From the NCBI RefSeq assembly GCF_001411555.2, contig NC_049901.1, forward strand, positions 26,988,372-27,052,371: a stretch of DNA of 64,000 nucleotides, read 5' to 3'. Every line of letters starts with the position of its first letter. Within the stretch, counting starts at the first letter, position 1. Source of the DNA: Juglans regia. Taxonomy: Eukaryota > Streptophyta > Magnoliopsida > Fagales > Juglandaceae. Made by a program: the position numbers and the translations under genes. Shown here piece after piece: positions 23,899-34,104 of this stretch. The notes below the pieces were generated by a model. The model made no database searches, was not told the DNA's origin, and saw nothing but the letters and a program-made list of their open reading frames with translations.

Positions 23899-25869
23899 AT
23901 GGATTTGTCAGATGCTGTAATAGTCAATTCTAGCCGTTTGAAATCAGTTGTATGGAATGACTTTGATAGGGTCAAGAAAGGTGATACCTGTGTGGCTGTA
24001 TGTAGGCATTGTAAAAAGAAACTTAGTGGATCAAGTACAAGTGGAACATCGCATTTGAGGAATCATTTGATCAGGTGCCAGAGAAGATCTAATCATGGCA
24101 TACCTCAATATATTGCAGCGAGGGAAAAGAAAAAGGAAAGGACCCTGGCTCTGGCAAATTTAAATTTGGATCAAGAGCAGCGAAAGGATGAAATGCTCAG
24201 CCTTGCGAATGTTAGATTTGAGCAAGAGCAACATTTGAAAGATGAGCTTGTTAACGGTGGAACGGGTAGCTTTGATCAAAGGCGAAGTCAATTTGATCTT
24301 GCTCGCATGATCATTTTACATGGGTATCCATTGGCCATGGTTGAGCATTTTGGATTTAGAGTATTTGTTAAGAATATGCAGCCACTTTTTGAGCTCGTGA
24401 CATTTAGTAAAGCTGAGGCTGATTGTATTGAAATTTACATGAAAGAGAAACAGAAGGTGAATGAAGTGTTGGATAAATTGCCTGGAAAAATCAGCCTCAC
24501 TGCAGAGTTGTGGGCTGCTTATGGCGACGTTGAGTACTTGTGTTTGACAGCACACTACATTGATGAATCTTGGCTGTTAAAGAAGATGGTTCTAAATTTT
24601 AGTTTGATTGATCCTTCCCATACTGAAGACATGCGCTCAGATGTTATCATGACATGTTTGATGGATTGGGATATTGACCGCAAGTTGTTTTCCATGACAT
24701 TTGATAGTTGTTCTACCAACGATAACATTGTCTTTAGAATCAGAGACCGGCTGTCCCAGAACAGATTTCTTTATTGTAACGGTCAATTCTTTGATGTACG
24801 CTGTGTGGCAAATGTTATCAATTTGATGGTTCAGGATGCCTTGGAAGCACTATCCGATGTAACCCATAAGATTCGGGAAAGCATTCAACACTTTAAAAGT
24901 ACGCAAGCTATGCAAGCGAAGTTCAATGAAGTGGCTGAAGAAGTTAAAGTTCAAAGTCAAAAGTCCTTGTGTCTAGATAATTCATTGCGATGGAACTCCA
25001 CGTATATTATGCTTGAAGTGGCCTTGGAATACAGGGAGGCATTTTCTCTTTTGCAAGAAAATGACCCTGTCTACACAATGTGCCCATCTGACACAGAGTG
25101 GGAGAGGGTGAGTGTTGTTACTAGTTTCTTGAAGCTCTTTGTTGAGGTTACGAATGTTTTGACAAAGTGCAAGTCTCCAACAGCAAATATATATTTTCCT
25201 GAGCTCTGTGATATTCACTTGCAGTTGATTGAATGGTGCCAGAATTCAGATCAGTGTATAAGTTCTTTGGCGTCGAAGATGAGAAATAAGTTTGAAGAAT
25301 ATTGGGAGAGATGCAGCTCTGGTTTAGCAGTTGCAGCTATCTTAGATCCTCGATTTAAGATGAAACTGGTAGAGTATTACTATCCACAAATCTATGGTAG
25401 CAGTGCTTCAGAACGTGTTGATGATGTCTTTCACTGTGTCAAGGAACTTTACAATGAACATTCAATCTGCTCACCACTGGCTTCTCATGATCAAGGTCTG
25501 TCCTGGCAAGTGGATGGTTCCTCACCTGCTTCAAGGGATAGGCTGATGGGGTTTGACAAATATCTACATGAAACTGCTCATAGTGAAGGCATGAAATCGG
25601 ACCTAGACAAGTATCTAGAGGAGCCCCTCTTTCCACGTAATGTAGATTTCAACATACTAAATTGGTGGAAAGTACACACTCCTAGGTATCCTATCTTATC
25701 TATGATGGCGCGGAATGTGTTAGCAGTTCCCATGTCCAAATTTACTTCAGAGTTTGCATTCAACACCGGAGGAAGGGTGCTCCGCCGAAATTGGAGTTCA
25801 CTGAGTCCACATACAGTCCAAGCGTTGGTGTGTTCACAAGATTGGATACGGAATGAACTAGAAAGTTAA
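23899..25869 (+). CDS. BED-finger hAT transposase-like protein (DAYSLEEPER/RICESLEEPER type), probably domesticated
   Basis: Intact 656-codon frame, ATG 23899 to TAA 25869, no intron in the coding part. Residues 18-60 form a BED zinc finger (C35, C38, H56, C60). A charged, Gln/Lys-rich region follows (75-125). The hAT core includes TFDSCSTNDN, RCVANVINLMVQDAL and LDNSLRWNSTY. The last 76 residues are the hAT dimerisation domain (FNILNWWKVHTPRYPILSMM, TSEFAFNTGGRV). The usual His in the RCxxH core motif is replaced (RCVAN). Acidic residues at the expected catalytic positions look present, so loss of activity is not proven. No TIRs or target duplications were seen around it, unlike the decayed hAT copies here. 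By analogy with DAYSLEEPER it would be a nuclear DNA-binding regulator; that role is inferred. Confidence 0.85.
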   Translation: MDLSDAVIVNSSRLKSVVWNDFDRVKKGDTCVAVCRHCKKKLSGSSTSGTSHLRNHLIRCQRRSNHGIPQYIAAREKKKERTLALANLNLDQEQRKDEMLSLANVRFEQEQHLKDELVNGGTGSFDQRRSQFDLARMIILHGYPLAMVEHFGFRVFVKNMQPLFELVTFSKAEADCIEIYMKEKQKVNEVLDKLPGKISLTAELWAAYGDVEYLCLTAHYIDESWLLKKMVLNFSLIDPSHTEDMRSDVIMTCLMDWDIDRKLFSMTFDSCSTNDNIVFRIRDRLSQNRFLYCNGQFFDVRCVANVINLMVQDALEALSDVTHKIRESIQHFKSTQAMQAKFNEVAEEVKVQSQKSLCLDNSLRWNSTYIMLEVALEYREAFSLLQENDPVYTMCPSDTEWERVSVVTSFLKLFVEVTNVLTKCKSPTANIYFPELCDIHLQLIEWCQNSDQCISSLASKMRNKFEEYWERCSSGLAVAAILDPRFKMKLVEYYYPQIYGSSASERVDDVFHCVKELYNEHSICSPLASHDQGLSWQVDGSSPASRDRLMGFDKYLHETAHSEGMKSDLDKYLEEPLFPRNVDFNILNWWKVHTPRYPILSMMARNVLAVPMSKFTSEFAFNTGGRVLRRNWSSLSPHTVQALVCSQDWIRNELES

Positions 25870-26627
25870 TTTTCTTTTCCTTCCCCTTTAAATCTCATTT
25901 TTGGTAAATTCTATCTGTCATTGAGCTTTCTTTTTCTTGGATTTCTGTAGCTCATCTATGGCAGGATCAAGCTAATCCCTGTACCAATATTTTGATGCAT
26001 AGTAGTGAGTCAATTTTAAGGTTATCCGTTCCAATATTTTACATCGGTCTAGATGGGGTGGCAATAAACTATTTCTTGCTCAAATTGTGCACGTGTATCT
26101 GTTATTTTCTTTTTTCCTATTCTTATTTATTTTTTTCCATACCGTAGAGGACTGCCTATGTTCTAGTTATCACTAAATTTCTTTGTGATTTGGGATAAAT
26201 AGACGAGTTTTTTATCCCAGGAAAACATGCTACATCAGTGAGTTTTACTTTATGGCCTACGGTATTAGACATGGCAAAATTCTTACATTCAATTTCATAT
26301 CTGAGATATATTTAATCATAGAGACACACATATTATTAAGAAAATCAAAAGTATAACTAATGATTAAAATACAAGAAATTTGTTGCTGAAGCGAATCTTT
26401 CCTATGACTGACTATCTAAGTGAAAAAGAGAAATGATACTCGGCCATGTTTGCTTACCTAATCACACTTCCTACGTGGTATATATTTCAAACAAAAAATC
26501 TACTCAAGTAGATTACAAATGGTTCCAAACTATCCCACCTACAACATACCAATCCACTATTTGAATATATACTTACAAGTAGATTACAAACTTTAACAAT
26601 AATCACTTACAGGTTTGTAGCTAACAC
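25870..26627. other. 3' flank, no gene seen
   Basis: Includes the probable 3' UTR of the hAT-like gene (T-rich, unidentified poly(A) site) and AT-rich intergenic DNA. Confidence 0.5.
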
Positions 26628-26926
26628 TGTAAAGGCCCGGTGAAATATTCCAAGGACAAAATAGATATAATTTTATTAGGTCTAAAATTAGGATTTAAAA
26701 ATAATTTTAATCTTAATTTTGATATTATCATAAACATTTTAATTCAGATTATTATTATTATTAATTTATTTATTAAAAGATAAACATAGTTAAATCTCAT
26801 TTTAAAGTCATCATTAATTAAGATCCTTACACAAGCTCAGTCATTCTCAGTCCTATATTAAATGAATTGGTACATTATGTTTTAACGAACTCTCCTCTGT
26901 GGATTGCAAGAGTGTTCAGCATTTTA

Positions 26927-27185
26927 GGCTGCGTTTGGATGTTGAGCTGAATTAAGTTGAGTTCTCTATGAATATTAGTGAGTTATGTGGGGCCCACCTA
27001 AGATGAGTTTAGATGTGTTTAGATGTTAAAATGAGTTTAGATATATTTATGAGAAGTTGAAAAAAGTTGTGGGTTCTGTGTTTAAAGAGTTTTTGAGTTG
27101 AAAAATGTTGTAGGTCCCACGTGTAAAGAGATTTTGAGTTGAGATGAGTTTAGTGATTTGAAAGTTGGGTGTTTGAATATTAGAA
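26927..27185. mobile_element. MITE-like repeat (GGCTGCGTTTGGATG)
   Basis: Begins GGCTGCGTTTGGATGTTGAG and contains repeated TGAGTTTAGATG/TTGAGTTGAGATGAG text. The opposite end is unclear because a second MITE adjoins. Confidence 0.55.
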
Positions 27186-27191
27186 AAGTTC

Positions 27192-27390
27192 TAACTTGGT
27201 TTGGATTCAAAAATAAGATGAGATGGTTTTAGATGAAAGTTGAAAAAAAAAATTATTAGAATATTATTATTATTTTGGGATTTGAAAAAGCTGAATTGTT
27301 TATTATATTTTATGTGAGAATTTGATAAAGTTATAATGATAAGATGAAATAAAATAAAATACTTTCTGAATCCAAAAGAGCCTAAATCTG
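27192..27390. mobile_element. MITE (GGTTTGGATTCA TIR)
   Basis: Imperfect inverted ends GGTTTGGATTCA and CTGAATCCAAAAGAGCC enclose AT-rich DNA with AAGATGAGATGG. Same broad group as the copies at 58765 and 62704. Confidence 0.6.
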
Positions 27391-28941
27391 AACCGAAGCC
27401 GAGTGTAATCAAGTAACGGTTGCCAAACCCAAGATAACCTGAACAACATGTGCACGTCCCACGTTCACCATTGTCCAATCCCATGGCCAGGTAAAACAGT
27501 TGTTCCCGCCATGCTGACAGCCCTTTGTCTCTCCCTTCTCAGACGTAAACCACAGTGCACCACGTTGCCACACGCCCAGCCTCCTCTCTCAGCCACAGCA
27601 CACATTGGCCAGCCACCAACCGCAAACCACCAAACTCACGTTCGACCCACACACACAACCCAACCTTCCACCCCTTCCCACAACAAACTGTCGACACCTT
27701 TCCCAGCCTCAAACCAGCATCACAACCACAGGAAGCAGTTGATGCATACTCCATGTCTAGCAACCACGAGCTCCTACATACATTTTGCTTTGCACCGCCA
27801 CCCCTCCTACGTACATTGCCATTGTACGTTCCACCCTAGCCCATGCATGATCGCCCTTGTTTCACCACACGAAAACAGAGCAAGCACCTCCACTATGTAA
27901 GGCTCCTCCGCAAGCTGCCCAACCATCATGAGAGTTGCACCGTTCAGCCATTGCCACCACTGCCTCAAGCCGCTGCTACGGTCACGGAAAGCAAGCCTCC
28001 CACGTCGCCCCAACTACTGTCATTGTTCCTCTGTCCCTCACATTAGTTTCTCTTTCTGCCAACGTCAAACTCTCTCCCTCTCTCTCTCTCCCTCTTTGTG
28101 CACATTATTTTTCACCTTGTCTCAGTGTTGTCCTCTCTTTGTCCCCCCTAAGATAACCAACTTATAGAAATATCCATGCCCAATTAGTATTGATCATAGG
28201 AATCATTATTTACGATGATTTCATACAATAAAATCAAGAGAAAATAGATGCTTGGATGTAGAAATATTTTTAGGGTTAATCTTGTGAATATTTGGTGAGT
28301 GACGTTATTTTAAGATTACGAAAATTTTAGATTTTAGAAAATATAGGTTATTTTAGTATTTTAGGTTTTAATTACAAAGTACGTATTTAATTAGAGATGT
28401 ATGCAAATTACGTGCCTATTTTATAGGTGATCTATTGCATGCTAGAAATATTAAAAAGTGTTACGAGGTAAGTAATTTGATCATAAAATTAAGAATAGTA
28501 CATATTAGCTAGCTAGATATACTATTATTAAAGCCAATTATTTGGAAGTCAATCTTTATCTACCATGCATGTCATAATATTTGCAAACATGGCATTAATC
28601 ATAATTCATGATCATGTTTCATTACGTATATTATAGTTATGTATGTATCATCTCATGCATCTCAAGTTACATAAAATACGTAAGTTTCATAAGATCATAT
28701 GTAGGATAAGCTCATAATAGTTAATAAGATGATCATTTAGATGCAATGATACATGGTACCAAAGCGATTTATGGGTGAATGTGCAAGTCATGGACCTAAA
28801 CGTGGTCCATTATAGTATGCTAGAATACTATTCACTATTCTCCTTTGGCCCACAGGATGTGGAGACGGTGCACAAACTTGCACATGGCTAAGTGTGTTGG
28901 TCAAAGTTTTAAAAATCGTTCCATTCCAGCCATAATTTTTT

Positions 28942-30129
28942 GGAAAAATCTAAATGTAGCTGATTTGGGGAACCAATCACGCACCAATCATTCACCTAGA
29001 TGTTAAATAAAATGGTTTGTTTTGAAGTGGTGAGCTGAACTGTGCGTTTCATTCAGCATCTCCATTCTCTTCTCTTCCTTCTGTTCTTTTCTCCGTTTTC
29101 GTTCTTTCTCAATTTTCCTCAATTCTCGTGTCAACCTTGCAATTACAAATGCTTTCACGCCTTCACTTTGTACCAAGGTCCAAGATTGCAAATTCAATTT
29201 TCTTGCAAACTTGGACTGCACCGTTAAGTCGTGGTTGTATAACTCTTATTCAAACTTACGTTATCTTTAGATGGACACATAACTTGTAGTTATAGTTTCC
29301 TCATGCCATTAAGTTATGAGTTCGTCTAGGTACAGGCGAGTTAGCGGACAAATCTGTGTACCAAGCTTACGTGGTCTGCTGCTCAGAGTAACTTTTATTT
29401 AAAAAAAAAAACTCAATCAGAAGAGAATTCGTCTCCCTCACTTCTCAGATCATCTTCGTCTCCCCTTCGTCTATCTCCCATCCCCATAAAAAATGAATAG
29501 AGACACAGATCAACTTGTTGTGCTCCACTTGAGCCCCTGGAGTTGCTTTAGTCTTCTCATTGACTTTCTCATATGAGTTGGACAAAGAAAGAAGACAAAG
29601 TTTAATCACTTCTGAAAGTTGTGGGCCAATAAAATTAAGATGAATCAGATTTATCATTTTGAAACCTAACACAACCACCAAAAAATGGGAAAAGAAAAAA
29701 CCTTTTTTCTTTGAGAAATGTTATGACTCACAATCCAAGAACTCTGGTCATGGTCGGCCAAAGAAGGCATGGTTGATGGTTCTTATACGGGTAGGAGAAC
29801 AAACTCTCATTGAGTCAACCCAAGCACTTATTCAAGGTTCTTCATAAACTTCTTTGACCTTGAAATGGAAATGTATCCCCCAGTTGTTGCTGCCATGAAA
29901 ATGGACGGTTCCAACACGGCCATAGTAATTGCAAGGTTGACACGAGAATGGAGGAAAATTGAGAGAGAATGAAAACAGAGAAAAGAACAGAAGGAAGAGA
30001 AGAGAAGGGAGATGCCGAATGAAACGCACAGTTCAATTCACCACTTCAAAACGAACCGTTTTATTTAACATCCAGGTGGATGATTGGTGCGCGATTGGTC
30101 CCCCAAATCAGCTGTATTTAGATTTTTCC
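28942..30129. mobile_element. MULE-like element with 205-bp TIRs
   Basis: 28942-29146 is the inverted repeat of 29925-30129 (about 205 bp each, roughly 90% identical), starting GGAAAAATCTAAAT. The centre (29150-29920) shows no recognised protein. Nearly the whole right part, 29318-30137, recurs as a direct copy at 56130-56940. A target duplication was not found, so the exact ends may lie a few bases outside. Confidence 0.75.
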
Positions 30130-30137
30130 TTGAAGTT

Positions 30138-31340
30138 AATTTGAATTCTTCTTGAAAAGAAGGTCTACATGCATAGGAGTCTAGGGCCTAGGCTTTTAGA
30201 ATCTCACTTATTAATTATGAGTGCTATTACACGTACTTAAAAAAAGAAAAATCTTCTTGTAAGTAATTTTACGCACTAAATTGCACACCAATGTTAAATG
30301 TAAGATATTCGTTTAATGAAACAATATGAATTGAAGACCAAAATAATTTTCGTGAGACATAAAACCTTATTCTTTTCTTAAAAAGAAATTTCTTTTATTT
30401 TTCTTTATAATAAAAAAGAAAACTTAAGAAAAATGTATAACGTGAGTGCATTGAAAAAGTGAAATAAATAGTAAACGGTAAAGTAAGAAATTGGAAAGCA
30501 AACGAAAAGTTAAAGTTAATAGAAAATAAAAGAAACGGAAAAATGCCATAACCCATCATCCCACCCAACAAGGCCTCTTCTAACAAAGAAAATGAAGAAA
30601 ATATTTTAGCGAAGTAAAATTTTAGATTTTACTAGAAACATGACGAAAATGAAAAATAAAAAAATCAGCAAAATGAAATTTCAGATTTTCCTAATTTTTT
30701 AAATAATGCTAAAATAGAATTGTTAGATTTAGTTATATCCTTATCTAAAAAAATGATAGGTAGGAATTTGAGTCAATTTTAAGAATATATTATATTCAAT
30801 AATGATAAAAAGAAATTACAGTTGAACCAGATTTGAGTTTATACTCTAAAAAAAGTAGTCAATAGTATAATTGGAACCCTTAAAATCAATACATAACGCA
30901 CTAATAATAACAGCAATCTGAATTCTCAACACACAAAATCACCCAAAAATTAGTTCAATTATTAAGTACATGACACCCTGATAATAACAGAACCTGAATC
31001 CTCAACACACAAAATCACCCAAAAATAAGTGCAATTGTTGAGTACATGACACATTAATAATTGCACTAACCTCCACTCAGAATACATGATATGACAATTA
31101 CATATATAGTATTTTTCACTACATAACAGGGACATCATTATGTATCCAAGTGTCCACCACCTTGACTTATGAAATCATGAGGCCAACATGCAAATATTAC
31201 AAAATGCACAAGATAAATTAAGTACCAAAATGAGTGGGCCAACTTAAAAATAAGGTGTTTAACAATATTAATATCAGTTTCATGTTATGAACGAAAAAAA
31301 TACACTTCTTCACATTTGACTAAAGTGTTTACCAATATTA
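30138..31340. other. AT-rich stretch without genes
   Basis: No gene. 30835-30880 is a short fragment of the TRIM LTR sequence (TATACTCTAAAAAAAGTAGTC...TATAATTGGAACCC). It is followed by the tandem repeat listed separately. Confidence 0.5.
30899..31050. repeat. 75-bp tandem duplication
   Basis: Two consecutive units share CTCAACACACAAAATCACCC and GAGTACATGACAC-type ends (first about 30899-30974, second about 30975-31050). Direct reading. Confidence 0.8.
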
Positions 31341-31352
31341 GGATTTACATCT

Positions 31353-32513
31353 TCACTCCATATGTTGCTCATCATCTTGTATGGCAGAAGCTGCACCAAG
31401 ATGTGTACTCGCTTGACTCCAAATATAGTGATCCTAAAAACAAAAAACAATGACATCTTATTAGTGATCCTAAAACTAAATAACAGTGATTCTAAAACTA
31501 AAAAATAGTGATCTTAAAACATACTCTGGAAAGACTTAGCTGATGTTGTGTTTGATACATTGCATGTTGCATTGAAAGTGCATAAAGGTTTGCTTCCTCA
31601 ACGGGCTTTGGTTTAGACTGCATAGGCACACAAAGTTATCAACCAAATAGATTATATTAGTCTATAGAAAATGAAACACAATGAAAGCCAACCTTTTTTT
31701 TTTTTTTTTGCCTTCGATTTATTAACAACCTTTTCCACAATAAAAGACATTTTATAAGCATTCATCAAGTAGGTTGTGTCGAATGTAATTACATCTCCAA
31801 AATATTCGTATGCAACCCTACTTCGTGCATCTGCCCAAACACACATTTCTGAGATGACAATCATCATCTACATCTATTACATAATAAAAATTATCATTCT
31901 TCTTTTGCATTCTCATAAAGTACTTTCAAAGTGTTTCGGCACCTCTTTCACCAAGTCGAAGCTACCTTGCTTTATCAATGAAATTGCGACAATTTTTTTC
32001 TCCAAATATAAGGTTCTCATACCCACCAGCTTCAACTACCAAAGGCTTAAAATTTTTGCTAACGCCTATACCAGCCTTGTCTAGATTTTCCAGCCTTTTG
32101 TTTGTAGTTGAATCAATTTTCTTGTTGCATCTAAAAAATCTAGGTTTCTTTGGACTCAATACATGTGCATGTTCATGCACAACAATAGAAATTACATATT
32201 TTCCATCGAGAGAGACAGTTGCATTAATCTTTATCTTACATCTCACTCTCTCAATTGGTCTTGGCCTGAGAGGATTAGAACTTGTAGATTTTGCCTGGCC
32301 TTGTTGAACACAAGCTAGCGTAAAGTATTTTAATCTCCCATCATCTCCAGGTCTAGAGCTTCGTTTTGACACCCCAAAACCTATCGATCTATCATATTTT
32401 GTATAATATAATCTGATTTCATTTTCCGATGAAAAATTCATTCCAACCATTGGTTCTTCCACCTTTTCATTTTGTTCTGTGTTAGTATTTACATCACCAT
32501 TATTACTATCCAT
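31353..32513 (-). pseudogene. FAR1/MULE transposase, internally deleted
   Basis: From ATG 32513 the frame encodes an acidic N-terminus and a FAR1-type DNA-binding domain: VGMNFSSENEIRLYYTKYD, GFGVSKRSSR, LACVQQG and HEHAHVLSPKKPRFFRCN. At 31962 a TAG stops it, yet homology resumes through LRLGE, YFMRMQKKN and FYYVIDVDDD, then, after a frameshift, WADARSRVAYEYFGDVITFDTTY, the start of the MULE transposase domain. It then jumps to a C-terminal tail (EKVVNKSKAKKKKK...EEANLYALSMQHAMYQTQHQ) and ends ASAIQDDEQHME, stop at 31353-31355. Most of the catalytic domain and the SWIM finger are deleted. Non-functional copy of a FAR1-related MULE. Confidence 0.85.
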
Positions 32514-33322
32514 GTTTATCACTTGGTTAGTGTTCAAGTTTTCTACATGACCAAATATTCAATATAAATATACCACGCTAGAGATTTCAAATAGAGCAAC
32601 AAATCACAAATTTCTAGTGATTACAAACAACCTTTCATATTGCTAATAACATTAAAAAAAAAAAATGCAACAATCTACCAAAAGGTAATTAGTGTTTGAT
32701 AAAAATAAAATGCACAAAGGTTCATAGCACTAATAATGTATAAAAATTCATAAAACACACTACTAAATACATCTTGTAAAAGTTGGGACAAAGGAAAAAT
32801 CTCACACATAAAAACCCCCATTCAGATTTGTTATTAAAAATTAACAATCACCAACACCAACAATAACAACAATAACATCGTCTAAATCAATTCAAATAAA
32901 CCCCACAAACAAAAACCATTAGTATATATGTTTATGAGTGATGAGATTGAAACCAAAACGGGAAAAATAGATTGTTCATGGACAACAATTTGAAGAGGCG
33001 CACTGGTGGTTGGAGGCGGTTGAAGAGGTGCATTGGTTTCGGATTTTCGTTAACTACGAAATGAAAATGTGGAAGAAATCCGAAAGGGCAGCTTTGATGG
33101 GTCCTCTTCGATTCTTTTTAACTTTTTTCCGTTGGCTTTCATTTTTCACTTTTCCGTTTCTTTTAATAAAACGTGTGGGGTTAAACATGTGGGGTTTTAA
33201 GGCAGCTATCTCTTTTCCATTTGCTATCATGTGTGGGTTTTAAGTGTACGTTTTTTCTTTAAGTACAAAAAGCATTTCTCTTAGATACAAATACTCAAAA
33301 GTGTATTCCTGTGTGATGTCGG
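32514..33322. other. Flank of the MULE, no gene seen
   Basis: AT-rich with poly(A) runs. 33000-33240 contains an ORF without recognised motifs. Terminal inverted repeats for the FAR1/MULE were not identified. Confidence 0.4.
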
Positions 33323-33787
33323 CAGGGTGTGCATTTTGATATTATGTCGCATAATTGTGTTGTTGCATGATTGTGCTTCAATTTTTATGATTCTATTATC
33401 TATATTTGATTATTGATTATAGATGAACTATTGATGATATTGTTTTTGTAATTTACGTTCTGGATTTAAATTATCTTTGGTATTTGGACTTTGGTAGCTT
33501 AGTTAGGCTAAGAAATTAATACTGTAGAAATATAAAACAGATGAAACATAAAAATTGAGAAAAACGAATTACCAAAAAGAGATACAAGAATGCCCAAAAA
33601 TAGGAAAAGACTCATACTGAATGTTGAATTCGGCCGAACTTCGAAATAGACTCCAACTCCAATCAGAGGCAAAGTGGGCTCCTAATCGGAGTCGAAGTCA
33701 AACTCCCAAATGATGTCTACCTCTTATTAGAGTTGGAGTCCGGAGTGGGGGAATCCAACTCCATCAGAGTAGAGCCCAGCCCTACAA
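33323..33787. mobile_element. hAT end fragments (GGAGTCGGAGT repeats)
   Basis: 33323-33470 repeats the sequence at 4174-4335 and starts CAGGGTGTGCATT. 33640-33787 has alternating ACTCCAACTCC / GGAGTCGAAGTC motifs and ends AGAGCCCAGCCCTA, i.e. TAGGGCTGGGCTCT from the other strand. The two ends could bound a 465-bp element, but the 8-bp flanks do not match. Confidence 0.5.
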
Positions 33788-34104
33788 GGACATAACTGGG
33801 TTTTAATTTATTTTTTATTTTTTTTTAGTCCAAAATAAGCAGTACACCAAGGTCTAGAAGCAAATCAGTGCTCATGTTTTGCGTATTACTAAGAAAAAAA
33901 CAAGCTTTATTTGCCTTGGCTTTGACAGTGACAACCAAGCAAACCTCTCAGAAACATGTTTTCTGTTACTAATAGGCTTTATTATTCAGCTTCTTGCTTA
34001 CCGTTTTGCCAAAAAGTATCATTCATCAACCGAGTTAAATTTCATCAGAATTGCCAGAGATGTATTTCTTCGCACTGTATCTGAAGTCAGTTACAACGAT
34101 CTTT

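Larger units (their letters stand above)
26628..28905 (+). mobile_element. Ty3/gypsy LTR copy, interrupted and truncated
   Basis: Starts TGTAAAGGCCCGG and matches the solo LTR at 38507-40021 in two blocks: about 26790-26900 (CTCAGTCATTCTCAGTCCTA) and 28440-28905 (ATTATAGTTATGTATGTA, GATAAGCTCATAA and GTGTGTTGGTC blocks). Two MITEs (26927-27390) and a GC/C-rich segment (27420-28160) lie between. The right third of the LTR is missing where the long-TIR element begins. ORFs in the C-rich part are not genes. Confidence 0.7.

Noticed and set aside
27448..28167. Several C-rich ORFs (Pro/His/Thr-rich)
   Set aside because: They overlap in different frames inside an interrupted LTR and show no domain. 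Composition explains them.
33323..33787. A complete 465-bp hAT MITE
   Set aside because: The two termini look hAT-like but the 8-bp flanks (GATGTCGG and CAAGGACA) do not match, so it is reported only as end fragments.
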